DNA of 64,000 nucleotides from Kribbella sp. VKM Ac-2569 (GCF_004216905.1 NZ_SGXJ01000002.1:1116001-1180000), one strand, 5' to 3'; counted from the stretch's first letter, positions 8,013 to 16,731 are shown. The notes: a model not told the origin generated them from the sequence alone. Translations and numbers: made by a program.

Positions 8013-10222
8013 GCCGACGCGTAGGCGCGGATGGAGACCACATGGGCTCGTGGTGCGCCGTTGGTGCGCCTTGTCGTGAGGCGGAGGTGGGTGGCTCGGG
8101 TCTGCACGTGGTGGTGCTGGGTGCGGTGGTGGTTGTCGGTGACCTGGGCGACCACCTGCCACGGACTGTCGCCGTTGCGGACCTCCACGTCGTAAGCGGC
8201 TACGAGAGTGGGCAGGGACTCGAACGGCGTCCGGTGATGGTGGAGGTTGATGAGGTCCTCCTGGACGTCCGCATCCAGGACGACGACGATCTCGGAGAGT
8301 TCGACCGGCTCGGGCCAGGTGAGTTCGAGCCAAGGTTCGGGGTCCCAGGCCAGGTCTTCGGACGACCAGAGGTTCGGGCCGCCGTACGGGCGGGAGTAGC
8401 CGCCGATCACCTTCTCAGGCGCGTACGCCGCGGTCTCGCCGAGGCGGATGCACAAGCCGCCGCGGGGCAGGATGTGTTTCCAGGCGCGGAACTGCTCCGT
8501 CCACTGCTCGTCGGGCGCCGGGTCGCGATGGGCGAAGTGAACCGTGCCGGGGAGAGCCGTCGCAGCGGTGTGCACGGAGATGTCCGGTGTGCTGCGCAGT
8601 ACGACGAACGCGTTGGACGGAGCGGACGGACGCCAGGCCAACGGGACGTGGATCCAGCGCTTCTCGCCGGCCGGCACCTCGACTGTGCAGGAGTCGACGA
8701 GCTTGGCCGGGAGGTAGTTCTGGGCCTTCACCGGGTCGTGGAGCTCGACGGTCAGCGAACCGCCGGTCGAGTCGACGAGTAGCTCGAAACCGTCGAGCGC
8801 GGGGTCGACCGGGATGACCATTCCGAGGTCGGTGGTGAGCGGCAGCGGTCCGGACGAGACCTCGAGCGCCGGCCGGGTCAGGGTGGAGGATGCGGTGACG
8901 GTCGCCGACAATGCAACGTTTTCCGGATCGTCGTCGACGACGCCGAGGACCGACGAGTCGGCGCGGGTCAGCGCGTGCTTCATCAGGCCGAACCGGTCGT
9001 GCGCCAGCTCCCGTGGCGTCAATCCGTTGCGCAGGGCAACAGAAGCGCCGACCCCGGCCGCTTCACCGAGCAGCGCACAGGTCGCCATCACCCGCGTCGT
9101 ACCGAACGCGACGTGGCTCGCGCTGATGTTCCGCCCGGCCATCCACAGATTCCGGACGTTCCGTGAGTACAGGGAACGCAGCGGAATGTGGTAGTTGCCG
9201 TCCGGATGCCAGTGCTTCGATCCGCGCTCGGCCGCGTACACGCCACCGGGCGGGTGCAGGTCGATCGACCAGCCGCCGAAGGCCACGCGGTCGTCGAAGT
9301 CCGTCTGGTCGAGCACGTCGTGCTGGGTCAGCACGTGGTCGCCGAGGAAACGCCGGTACTCACGTTTTCCGGGCACCGACCCGATCCACTCCAGGGTCAG
9401 GTTGTCCGCGTCGAACTGCCCGGAGTTCTTGATGTGGTCCCAGATCCCGTACACCACGGCCTGCAGCTCGTCGCGGATCGCCTCGTTGTCGTCGACGACG
9501 TCCAGCTCACCGCCCCATTCGATCCACCAGAACGCGCACCCGTTCATATCGGTCCGGATCACGCGTCGTTCCGGAATCGCGGTTTCCGTGACGTCCCGCG
9601 CGAAGGACGGCGGCACGAACCGCACCGGCTCCCCGGCGTCCTTGCTGTAGAAGAGGATCGTGCTGCCGAGCGTGTTCGAGTCCGGTACGTCGGGCGCCCA
9701 CGACTCGTCGTACTCCGAACGCGGCTCCCGCCCGGTCCGGTATTCCGCACCCGCGATGACCCCGACCAGGCCGTCGCCCGAGCAGTCCACGAACACCGGG
9801 CTGACGAACCGGATCTCCTTCTCGGACCCCATCTGCCACCCGGTCACCGACCGAATCTCGCCGTCTGCGGCCTCCACCGACCGGACGTCGGTGTTCAGGT
9901 ACAGCGTTATCCGCGGCTCGGCGCGGACCGCCTCCAGCAGCACGAGATCCCAGTAGTACGGGTTTCCGAGCGGATTCCGGAACTGGTTCTCGACGAACAG
10001 CTCACCCATGATGCCGGTCTCGCGGGCGAAGCTCTGGGCGCCGTGCGCGGTCGCCCCGCACACCCACACCCGCACCTCACTGGACGAGTTGCCGCCGAGC
10101 ACCGGCCGGTTCTGCACCAGCGCCACAGTGCTGCCCTGCCGCGCGGCGCCGATCGCCGCACAGATCCCGGCGAGCCCGCCGCCGACGACGGTCAGATCGG
10201 ACTGGACCTCGAGCTGCTGCAT
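8006..10222 (-). CDS. FAD-dependent oxidoreductase with C-terminal beta-rich domain
   Basis: This 738-residue protein has an N-terminal Rossmann fold (DLTVVGGGLAGICAAIGAARQG, GxGxxG near residue 12) and the RPVLGGNSSSEVRVWVCGA segment typical of the FAD_oxidored group found in carbohydrate loci. A second FAD contact is seen at DCSGDGLVG and RNLWMAGRNISASHVAFGTTRV. After about residue 460 the sequence changes to a beta-rich domain that may bind sugar. It lacks a signal peptide. ATG 10222 is preferred over TTG 10228 because GAAGGG lies 7 bases upstream. It is the last gene of the 15558-8006 operon, so it probably oxidises a sugar or derivative imported by the transporter; the substrate is unknown. 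Confidence 0.85.
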   Translation of the reverse strand: MQQLEVQSDLTVVGGGLAGICAAIGAARQGSTVALVQNRPVLGGNSSSEVRVWVCGATAHGAQSFARETGIMGELFVENQFRNPLGNPYYWDLVLLEAVRAEPRITLYLNTDVRSVEAADGEIRSVTGWQMGSEKEIRFVSPVFVDCSGDGLVGVIAGAEYRTGREPRSEYDESWAPDVPDSNTLGSTILFYSKDAGEPVRFVPPSFARDVTETAIPERRVIRTDMNGCAFWWIEWGGELDVVDDNEAIRDELQAVVYGIWDHIKNSGQFDADNLTLEWIGSVPGKREYRRFLGDHVLTQHDVLDQTDFDDRVAFGGWSIDLHPPGGVYAAERGSKHWHPDGNYHIPLRSLYSRNVRNLWMAGRNISASHVAFGTTRVMATCALLGEAAGVGASVALRNGLTPRELAHDRFGLMKHALTRADSSVLGVVDDDPENVALSATVTASSTLTRPALEVSSGPLPLTTDLGMVIPVDPALDGFELLVDSTGGSLTVELHDPVKAQNYLPAKLVDSCTVEVPAGEKRWIHVPLAWRPSAPSNAFVVLRSTPDISVHTAATALPGTVHFAHRDPAPDEQWTEQFRAWKHILPRGGLCIRLGETAAYAPEKVIGGYSRPYGGPNLWSSEDLAWDPEPWLELTWPEPVELSEIVVVLDADVQEDLINLHHHRTPFESLPTLVAAYDVEVRNGDSPWQVVAQVTDNHHRTQHHHVQTRATHLRLTTRRTNGAPRAHVVSIRAYASAQ

Positions 10223-10233
10223 GCACAAACCCT

Positions 10234-11121
10234 TCAGGTATCTCGCTGTACGACGGGCTGCCCCGGCCCGTTCGGATGATGTGCGGTCAGGTGATCGGGC
10301 ACCCGCTGTGCGACCAGGACGAACAGCAGGCCGGCGGTCAGTACGTCGCTCGCGCGGCCGGCGAAGAACTCGGTCCAGTTCGCGCCGTTCGGCGTACCGG
10401 TGTCGAGGGTGACGTCGGCGAGCCGGCCGATCGGCGCGTCCGGCATCCCGGTGATCGCGACGGTGAGCGCGCCCTGCTCACGGGCGCGCTTGATGAACTC
10501 GAGCGTGGTCGGATCGGTACCGGACCGCGTGACGGTCAGCGCGACGTCACCCTCGCCGAGCAGGCCGGCGCCGATCTGCGAGGACTGCGGACCGTCGAAG
10601 AACCCCACCGGAATCCCGATCCGCAGCAGCCGGATGTACAGCTCGCGGGCCGGGATCGCGTCGCCCCACTCGCCGTAGATGTGGGTCCGCCGGGCGCCGG
10701 CGATCGCGTCCGCGACCCGGGTGGCCGCGGTGAGATCGATCGCGGCCAACGCGTTCCGCAGCGCGTTCGCCTGCGTCGACGCGAGCACGTTGAGCACCTG
10801 CTCGGGCGGATCCGCCGGGCCGATCGCCATGCCGATGTCGCTCGCCCAGCCGGCCTCCAGACCGCGGCCGACCTCCATCGCCAGCGCGGCCCGCAGCGCG
10901 GGATACCCGGCGTACCCGAGGTGGGTCGACAGCCGGGTGACCGTCGCGGCCGAGGTCTGCGCGGCTTCGGCCAGTTTGGTGATCGAACCGCGCGCGACCT
11001 CGTCCGGGTTCGCCAGGATGTGTTCGGCGACCCGTTGCATCGCACCGTTCAGCTCGGGCACGGCCCGCTTGACCTGCTGCAACGGACTCGGACTGCCGGC
11101 TCGTTCCATCGAGGAATCCAT
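10234..11121 (-). CDS. MurR/RpiR family transcriptional regulator
   Basis: This 295-residue protein has an N-terminal HTH_6 domain (about residues 10-90, with GSITKLAEAAQTSAATVTRLSTHLG) and a C-terminal SIS domain (about 130-270) that binds phosphosugars. It lies inside the sugar operon between the 459-residue protein and the FAD oxidoreductase, 11 bases from each, so it is likely the local regulator responding to a phosphorylated sugar. The chosen start ATG 11121 gives the shortest gap from the previous stop; ATG 11109 is an alternative. Candidate binding sites are the AATCT/AGATT clusters upstream of the operon at 15540-15636. Confidence 0.9.
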   Translation of the reverse strand: MDSSMERAGSPSPLQQVKRAVPELNGAMQRVAEHILANPDEVARGSITKLAEAAQTSAATVTRLSTHLGYAGYPALRAALAMEVGRGLEAGWASDIGMAIGPADPPEQVLNVLASTQANALRNALAAIDLTAATRVADAIAGARRTHIYGEWGDAIPARELYIRLLRIGIPVGFFDGPQSSQIGAGLLGEGDVALTVTRSGTDPTTLEFIKRAREQGALTVAITGMPDAPIGRLADVTLDTGTPNGANWTEFFAGRASDVLTAGLLFVLVAQRVPDHLTAHHPNGPGQPVVQRDT

Positions 11122-11131
11122 TCCGTGATCA

Positions 11132-12511
11132 TCACGTATAGACGAACTGGGCACTCGCGACGCCGTCCGCGTCACTCACCACCCGTACCCAGTGCGCACT
11201 GAACCCGGGCGGGAAAACGTGTGACCGGATCTGCCCCGGCTCGACCGTCAACGCCTCCACGGCGCCGAACCGGCCGTGCCCGTGAAAGTCGATCTCGACC
11301 GTGATCGTCAGCGGATTGTCCGAGAAGTTCTCCAGGTGCAGACACTTTCCGTCGAAGCCCGTCATCAGGTACGGATCGGACGGAACGCCGGCGGAAACCG
11401 GTGTTTCCCACCACGGCCCGCCCCACCCTGCCGGCTTGCCGAAACTCCACAGGTCGTCGGTCTTCCCGAACCACAACCCGGATTGCGGCTCGGCGGTCGT
11501 CGGATTGAGCCCGTGACTCGGTGAAGCATTGTCCGCACCGGCCACGAGCATCCCGCGCCACGAGCAGAAGTCACCCAGGACCCACAGGTGCGTCGAGATC
11601 GGGCGGACACCCCAGATCCGGCCGCCGTACGCCCACGGCGACACCTCGTAGAACATCCCGTGGTGGTCCATCAGCAGTCGCTCGTGCTCGACCTCGCGGA
11701 TCCGCGGCCACTCGGTCTGCCACTTGTGGTCGAAACAGTGCGAAGCCTTCGGCAGCCGGTACCGCGTCCACTGCTGGTCGGCCTCGGTGAACACCTCGAG
11801 GATCGCCGACGCCCGGTCCCACCCGGTCGCGAAGATCGTCCCGCCGAACTCGTGCCGCCCGCCGATCGCCGTGAACGGATCGTCCCGCAGGATCTTCCAC
11901 GACGTACCGTCGTACTCGGCCAACCGGCCGCGCGACCGCTCGCCGGCCCACTCCGGCTCGGCGTACTCGTTGGAACACACCACGAGCCGGCCGAAACTCG
12001 TGTAGCAGTCCTTGTAGTGCACCTTCATCTCGCCGTCGGTCCCGAGCTCGTCGTTGAGGTCGAAGAGCTGCGTGCACTCGTACGTCGTGACGTCGAGCTC
12101 GAACAGCTCGCCCTCCATCACGAGCACGTAGACGTGCGTGTCCGGTTTCGTCAGGTGCCGCGACGTACCGCAGACCCGGAGCGGCTCGAGCTCCGGGATC
12201 GTCACGATCTTGTGGTCCGCGGAAATCACGTGCGGCCCGAGGACCAGCTTCGAGGTCGGAAAATGCACGAAACGGTTGGTGTACGTTCCGTCCACGCCGA
12301 GAGTTTCCGGAACGATTTCCATCGACAGGTCGGCGTCGACCCGGCGCAGGCTGACGCCCGCCCCGGACGGCGCCTTGTGGGAGTTGTAGTTCTGGACGTA
12401 GAGCTTCCCGTTCCACGGCATCAGCGAACCGATACCGAGCTCGCTGCGCGGCGGCCCGAAGTCGCCGATCTGCGCGAGATGCGGAAAGACACCTGACACG
12501 TTCTGCATCAT
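11132..12511 (-). CDS. Unrecognised 459-residue protein in sugar operon
   Basis: I do not recognise this protein. It has no signal peptide, and its many short beta-prone blocks with aromatic residues (NGKLYVQNYNSHKAP, MEGELFELDVTTYECTQLFDL, EFGGTIFATGWDRASAILEVF, WRGMLVAGADN) look like a beta-propeller, followed by an Ig-like C-terminal portion from about residue 380. ATG 12511 overlaps the stop of the upstream permease as ATGA, so it belongs to the operon. The frame continues further upstream but that part is permease sequence in another frame. A sugar-processing or sugar-binding role is suggested only by context. Its conserved-looking codon use and coupling argue for a real protein. Confidence 0.82.
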   Translation of the reverse strand: MMQNVSGVFPHLAQIGDFGPPRSELGIGSLMPWNGKLYVQNYNSHKAPSGAGVSLRRVDADLSMEIVPETLGVDGTYTNRFVHFPTSKLVLGPHVISADHKIVTIPELEPLRVCGTSRHLTKPDTHVYVLVMEGELFELDVTTYECTQLFDLNDELGTDGEMKVHYKDCYTSFGRLVVCSNEYAEPEWAGERSRGRLAEYDGTSWKILRDDPFTAIGGRHEFGGTIFATGWDRASAILEVFTEADQQWTRYRLPKASHCFDHKWQTEWPRIREVEHERLLMDHHGMFYEVSPWAYGGRIWGVRPISTHLWVLGDFCSWRGMLVAGADNASPSHGLNPTTAEPQSGLWFGKTDDLWSFGKPAGWGGPWWETPVSAGVPSDPYLMTGFDGKCLHLENFSDNPLTITVEIDFHGHGRFGAVEALTVEPGQIRSHVFPPGFSAHWVRVVSDADGVASAQFVYT

Positions 12512-13332
12512 TTGATCCCTGTATGAGTCATGGCGGCGATGAAGCGGCGTTGCAGGACGACGAACACGATCAGCACCGGCACGATCGAGATCACCGAGGC
12601 GGCCATCGTCAGACCGGGCGCGATCTGGCCCTGTTCGTCGACGAAGTTGGTCAGGCTGAGCGGCAGCGTGTACCGGTCCGGGTTGCTGATCAGCACCAGC
12701 GGTGTCTCGTAGTCGTTCCAGGACCAGACGAACGCGAGGATGCCGAGTGCGCTCATCACCGGTGTTGCCAACGGCAAGTAGATCCGGGTGAACACCCGCC
12801 ACTCGTTGGCGCCGTCCATCCGGGCCGCCTCGGCGAACTCGGCGGGCTGGCTGACGAAGAACTGGCGCATCAGGAACGTTCCGAGCACGGTGAACATCCC
12901 CGGCAGGATCAGCGCCCAGAGCGTGTCGTACAGCCCGAGTTTCTGGAAGTAGATGAACCGCGGAACGAGCAGCAGCTGGGCCGGAATGATCGCCGTCGCC
13001 AGGTACAGCAGGAACAACTTGTCCCGGCCCTTGAACGACATCCGGGCGAACGCGTAGCCGGCCATCGTCGCGGTGATCAGCTCCCCCGCGACCCGCAGCA
13101 GCGCCACGAACACCGAGCGGCCGAACGCCGGAAGAACCGAGGTCGCCCCGCTCAGGACAGTGCTGAAGTTGTCCCACTGGAACGGGTTCGGGATCCACTG
13201 CATCGGGATCTTGTAGGCGTCCACGTCCGGTTTCAGTGCGGTCGAGATCATCCACGCGAACGGCGCGAGGAAAGCGATGGCGAGGGTCCACAGCGGGACG
13301 CCCCAGATCCACTTGCTGTACTTCTTAGTCAT
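12508..13332 (-). CDS. Carbohydrate ABC transporter permease (MalG type)
   Basis: This 274-residue inner-membrane protein has six predicted membrane segments and the cytoplasmic EAA loop (EFAEAARMDGANEWRVFTRIYLPLATP, near residues 165-190) that docks the ATPase. It pairs with the permease encoded at 13325-14257; the genes overlap by 8 bases. It ends in the usual MalG-like tail FIAAMTHTGIK. No ATPase gene is in the operon, so a shared MsiK-type ATPase encoded elsewhere is expected from what is known of actinobacterial sugar importers. Confidence 0.93.
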   Translation of the reverse strand: MTKKYSKWIWGVPLWTLAIAFLAPFAWMISTALKPDVDAYKIPMQWIPNPFQWDNFSTVLSGATSVLPAFGRSVFVALLRVAGELITATMAGYAFARMSFKGRDKLFLLYLATAIIPAQLLLVPRFIYFQKLGLYDTLWALILPGMFTVLGTFLMRQFFVSQPAEFAEAARMDGANEWRVFTRIYLPLATPVMSALGILAFVWSWNDYETPLVLISNPDRYTLPLSLTNFVDEQGQIAPGLTMAASVISIVPVLIVFVVLQRRFIAAMTHTGIK

Positions 13333-14257
13333 TGAGGGCCCTCCCTCGCTGCGCCCGCCAGGTGAGCAGGGTCAGGACGAGTACGCCGACGAACGTCACC
13401 AGGCCGATCGCCGACGCGTAGCCGAACCGGTAGAACTGGAAGCCGGTCTGGTACATGTAGTACGAGATCGTGGTGGTCGCGTCGCCCGGACCACCCGCGG
13501 TGATCAGCGCGATCAGGCCGAAGCCCTGCGAGGCCCCGATGATCAGCGTGACCAGCAGGAAGATCGTTGTCGGCAGCAACGACGGCCAGGTGATCACGCG
13601 GAACTTCGACCACGCGGAGGCGCCGTCGATGTCGGCCGCTTCGTACAGCTGCTGCGGCGCGTCCTGCAGCGCGGACAGGTAGATCAGCGAGCAGTACCCG
13701 ACGCCACCCCACACCGCCATCACGATCAGCGCCGGCAGCGCCCAGTGCGAGGAGGCGAACCACCCCGGCTGGAGCCCGAACGCGTCGAGGACCTGGTTCA
13801 CCAGGCCGGCCTTCGGGTTCATCAACATCAACCAGGTCATGCCGATCGCAACCACGTTGACGATGTACGGCAGGAAGAAGATCGCCCGGAGTACGGCGCG
13901 ACCCGGAAGCGGACGGTTGAGCGCGATCCCGAGGGCGAGTCCGAGTACGACGGTGAGCGGGACCGACACCACGACGTACACCAGTGTCAGGCCGATCGCG
14001 TGCCAGAACCCGGGGTCCCGGGCGATCGCGACGAAGTTGTCGAGGCCGTTGAAGGTGATCCCGCCGAGGCCGGACACCAGGTTCCAGTCCGTGAAGGCGA
14101 GTACGACGACGCTGATCAGGGGGATCAGCGTGAACGCGATCACGCCGAGCAGGTTCGGGGCGATGAACAGGAACCCGATCCAGCCGGACGGGCGGATCCC
14201 GGAGCCCCGCTCGGTCCGGGCCTTGGTGCCGGCCGCGACGACCGTGGCGGTGGCCAT
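13325..14257 (-). CDS. Carbohydrate ABC transporter permease (MalF type)
   Basis: This 310-residue membrane protein has six membrane segments after a 25-residue cytoplasmic N-terminus, and an EAA loop at YEAADIDGASAWSKFRVITWP (near residue 205). TAGGPGDATTTISYYMYQTGF near the C-terminus is typical of MalF/UgpA-like permeases. Its ATG overlaps the stop of the binding-protein gene and its end overlaps the second permease by 8 bases, so it is the second gene of the operon read from 15558 leftwards. Confidence 0.93.
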   Translation of the reverse strand: MATATVVAAGTKARTERGSGIRPSGWIGFLFIAPNLLGVIAFTLIPLISVVVLAFTDWNLVSGLGGITFNGLDNFVAIARDPGFWHAIGLTLVYVVVSVPLTVVLGLALGIALNRPLPGRAVLRAIFFLPYIVNVVAIGMTWLMLMNPKAGLVNQVLDAFGLQPGWFASSHWALPALIVMAVWGGVGYCSLIYLSALQDAPQQLYEAADIDGASAWSKFRVITWPSLLPTTIFLLVTLIIGASQGFGLIALITAGGPGDATTTISYYMYQTGFQFYRFGYASAIGLVTFVGVLVLTLLTWRAQRGRALND

Positions 14258-15558
14258 CAGGGCCTCCTCTCGTTACGGGCGATCGCGGCGTCGGCAAGCC
14301 GCCGTACCTCACGGATCGCGACCCCAGGGTCCTTCTCACCGAGCCAGCACAGGTCGCGCTGCTGCTTCATCGCAAGGGAAATCTCCGGAAATCCGGTCAG
14401 CCGGGTGTCGGTCGCGAGCTTCGGATCGGACGCCAGGACGACGCGCCGGAACGAGTCGAGATCGAAGTACTTCTCCGGCTCTTTTCCGAGCATTCCGGAA
14501 ACGATCTGCTCGTCGGTGACGTTGCCGAGCGCCGGCATCTTGCCGCCCTTGAGCATCGGCGTCGCGCCCTCGGTCAGCCAGAACTTCACGAACGCCCAGG
14601 CCGCCTCGAACTTCGGCGACTTCGGGTTGACCATGATGAAATTGCTGAACGAGCCGCCGTTCCAGTTCTGGCCGTCGACGGTCGGCGACGGCGCGAACGC
14701 GACCTTGAAGTCGTGCGGGTACTTCTTCGCGTCGTACAGGTAACGCAGGTTGAACGGGGCCGTCGACCAGAGGTGGAACTCCTCGCCGAGGAACGAGTTC
14801 TGCTGGTACGCGTCCAGGTGCCGGGACAGCACCTCGGTCCACGGGAACGCCGTACCCTGGGCGATCATCTCGCGGCCGACGCGGAAACCCTGCTCGAAGT
14901 GCGGATCGCCGAAGTTCGAGCGGTTTCCGTCGTACCAGTAGTTCGGCCCGAGGGCGATCCGGGCGACGTCGGGCAGCGTGTACGTGCCGACCGTCTTGTC
15001 CGTCGTCAGCTTCTTCGCCGTCGCGCGGAACTCGTCGATCGTCCACGACTGCGGAAGTTCGACGCCGGCCTGTTGCCGGAGCTTCTCGTTGAACAGCACG
15101 AAGAACGGCTCCCGCGCGGTGGCGAGCGCCTTGACCTTGCCGTTGTCGATGTACGACCGCGGCTGCTCGGTGTCGAGGAACACCTGCAGCTCCGGGTCCG
15201 CCTTGACCCGATCGGTCAGGTCCGCCGCCAGTCCGGACCCGGCCCGCAACGCCATCGCACCCTGCGAGTACGTGAAGTACACGTCGATGTCGACGCCACC
15301 CTGGAGGGCGGTGTCGAGCTTGAGGTTGCCGCGGTCGTCGTTCACGAACCGCGTGTAGTTCACCTTGTACTGCGGAAACTTCGCCTGGAACGCCTTCACC
15401 ACATCAGCCGGCCCGGATGCCGCCGGCACCCCGCCCCACACCTGCAGAGCCCCCGACCGCCCACCGTCGCCACCGGAACACCCCGGCACCACAGCAGCCG
15501 CCAGCCCTGCCCCCACCCCGGCCAACACCTCCCGCCGAGAAAATCTTTTACGCCTCAC
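14257..15558 (-). CDS. Sugar ABC transporter substrate-binding lipoprotein
   Basis: This 433-residue family 1 solute-binding protein starts with a twin-arginine-like leader (MRRKRFSRREVLAGVGAGLA) and a lipobox VVPGC, so it is exported and anchored to the outer face of the membrane. It has the usual length and two-lobe layout of sugar-binding proteins (KFPQYKVNYTRFVNDD early, AWAFVKFWLTEGATPML late). The GTG start 15558 is preceded by the strong site GGGAGGTGGG. It is the first gene of the operon 15558-8006. The ligand is unknown; the downstream oxidoreductase and the unknown 459-residue protein suggest an unusual sugar or glycoside. Confidence 0.92.
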   Translation of the reverse strand: MRRKRFSRREVLAGVGAGLAAAVVPGCSGGDGGRSGALQVWGGVPAASGPADVVKAFQAKFPQYKVNYTRFVNDDRGNLKLDTALQGGVDIDVYFTYSQGAMALRAGSGLAADLTDRVKADPELQVFLDTEQPRSYIDNGKVKALATAREPFFVLFNEKLRQQAGVELPQSWTIDEFRATAKKLTTDKTVGTYTLPDVARIALGPNYWYDGNRSNFGDPHFEQGFRVGREMIAQGTAFPWTEVLSRHLDAYQQNSFLGEEFHLWSTAPFNLRYLYDAKKYPHDFKVAFAPSPTVDGQNWNGGSFSNFIMVNPKSPKFEAAWAFVKFWLTEGATPMLKGGKMPALGNVTDEQIVSGMLGKEPEKYFDLDSFRRVVLASDPKLATDTRLTGFPEISLAMKQQRDLCWLGEKDPGVAIREVRRLADAAIARNERRP

Positions 15559-15636
15559 AACCCACCTCCCACCAGATTGCGCAAAAGATTAGCGACCCCA
15601 ACCCCTCCTGCCTACCCCCAACGCAAATCTTTTTCA
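15540..15636. promoter_or_regulatory. AATCTTTT / AAAAGATT cluster at operon start
   Basis: The AT-rich word occurs as AAAATCTTTTA at 15540-15550, as AGATTGCGCAAAAGATT at 15574-15590 and as CAAATCTTTTT at 15623-15633, in both orientations, in otherwise very GC-rich DNA. The minus-strand TAATCT at 15587-15592 also fits a -10 box for the binding-protein gene. Such AT-rich inverted repeats suit an RpiR-family regulator, one of which is encoded in this operon. The assignment is inference. Confidence 0.4.
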
Positions 15637-15641
15637 GAACC

Positions 15642-15737
15642 CGCTAACGACAGGAGGTAGTACCGCCCACCGGCCGTCGGCACCTGGTCGCGAGCGCATC
15701 TCAGGTAGCTCGACAGGCCTACCTCCTGTCGTTAGCG
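15642..15737. repeat. 96-bp inverted-repeat element, copy 1
   Basis: A 19-base arm CGCTAACGACAGGAGGTAG at 15642-15660 is repeated perfectly inverted at 15719-15737, with a 58-base centre. Copy 2 lies 994 bases away at 16636-16731 with the same arm length, centre length and partly the same centre. The right arm supplies the TAA stop codon of the gene on the minus strand (15734-15732). It could be a small non-autonomous mobile element or a structured RNA; no known family is recognised. Confidence 0.8.
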
Positions 15738-16583
15738 CGCCGCGAGCGCGCTGCGAACGGTCTCAATCACCCAGGCCGGATCCCCGATCACCTGCTGATA
15801 GGTGAACCGCAGTACCAACCACCCGGCACCGACCAGGTCGTCGTACCGCCGGCAATCCGCAGCGAACGCGCCAGCCGAACCGTGGAACTCATAGCCCTCG
15901 GCCTCCAGCGCGATCCGCGCCACCCGATGCCCGAGATCGACCCGAACCCGGATGCCGCCGGCGTACACGATGACCTGGGGCTCGAAGTCGTCGATCCCCG
16001 CGCCGATCAGCAGGCTCCGCAACATCGACTCCAGGAAACTCTCCGACCGCGTGGTGGCTGCGGCGGCGACCCGAACCGCGTTCGGGCGACCCGGTCCACG
16101 CATCGCCTCGGCAGCTGCTTCCAACTCGTCCTTCGCCAGCCTGCCGGTAGCCAACGCCGCGTCAGCCACGGCGAGCGCCTCGCCGAACGGCAGTAGTCGC
16201 GAACAATCGAGGGCAGTTCGCAGCAGGCCGGTCAGCCGAGCATCACGCTCCACCCGCGAAACCGCTGCCCAGTGCAGCTCAGCCGGGCGTCCCGGCCGAG
16301 GCCTGCGCTTCGCAGGAACCGTGACGTGCGGCTTCTCCGGTCGTACGAGCAGGGGCAATCCCCAGGCGGCTGCGGCGCTGGTGTAGGAAACGACACCGTC
16401 GTAGGCGACCGCAGCAAGTCGGTCCGGGCCGAGACTGGGCAGGCCGTAGACCCCGCGCGCGAGCCGCTCGACCTCGCCTCGCTGCACCGCCGCCTTCAAG
16501 GCCCCGGGCGAGACCAGCCCGACCAGCTGTGCGGCGGTGGCACAGCCACCCAGCCGGGCCAGGATCTCGGCGACAACGGTCAC
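15732..16583 (-). CDS. AbiEi-like N-terminal domain plus DUF559 (Vsr-like nuclease fold) protein
   Basis: This 283-residue protein begins with an AbiEi_4-like winged-helix domain (about residues 1-55, ILARLGGCATAAQLVGL and RGVYGLP) and ends with a DUF559 domain (about 185-280) of the Vsr/restriction-endonuclease fold. Candidate catalytic acids are in SFLESMLRSLL, VRVDLGHRVARIALEAEGYEFHG and the following DDL. Such proteins are frequent in actinobacteria and their job is not established; DNA cleavage is plausible. The gene is bracketed by two direct copies of a 96-bp inverted-repeat element, and its TAA stop lies in copy 1. This suggests the gene and element travelled as a unit. No partner toxin gene is adjacent. 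Confidence 0.85.
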   Translation of the reverse strand: MTVVAEILARLGGCATAAQLVGLVSPGALKAAVQRGEVERLARGVYGLPSLGPDRLAAVAYDGVVSYTSAAAAWGLPLLVRPEKPHVTVPAKRRPRPGRPAELHWAAVSRVERDARLTGLLRTALDCSRLLPFGEALAVADAALATGRLAKDELEAAAEAMRGPGRPNAVRVAAAATTRSESFLESMLRSLLIGAGIDDFEPQVIVYAGGIRVRVDLGHRVARIALEAEGYEFHGSAGAFAADCRRYDDLVGAGWLVLRFTYQQVIGDPAWVIETVRSALAAR

Positions 16584-16635
16584 CCACCGATACTGCGGGA
16601 TTCGCCGCGACTGGCGCGGAAGTTGTCCACAGGCC

Positions 16636-16731
16636 CGCTAACGACAGGAGGTAGTCGCCTCAGCGAAGACCCGGCACGCTCGGCCGCTCGCTCAGGAACG
16701 GCTCAGCAGGCAGTACTTCCTGTCCTTACAG
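16636..16731. repeat. 96-bp inverted-repeat element, copy 2
   Basis: The left arm 16636-16654 is identical to the 19-base arm of copy 1. The right arm 16713-16731 is diverged but keeps TAC, TCCTGTC and TTA at the same places. The centre is again 58 bases, and shares CGGCAC, CTCAGG and GCTC..CAGGC with copy 1 at nearly the same offsets. The right arm supplies the TAA stop of murB (16728-16726), at the same offset as in copy 1. Confidence 0.75.
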
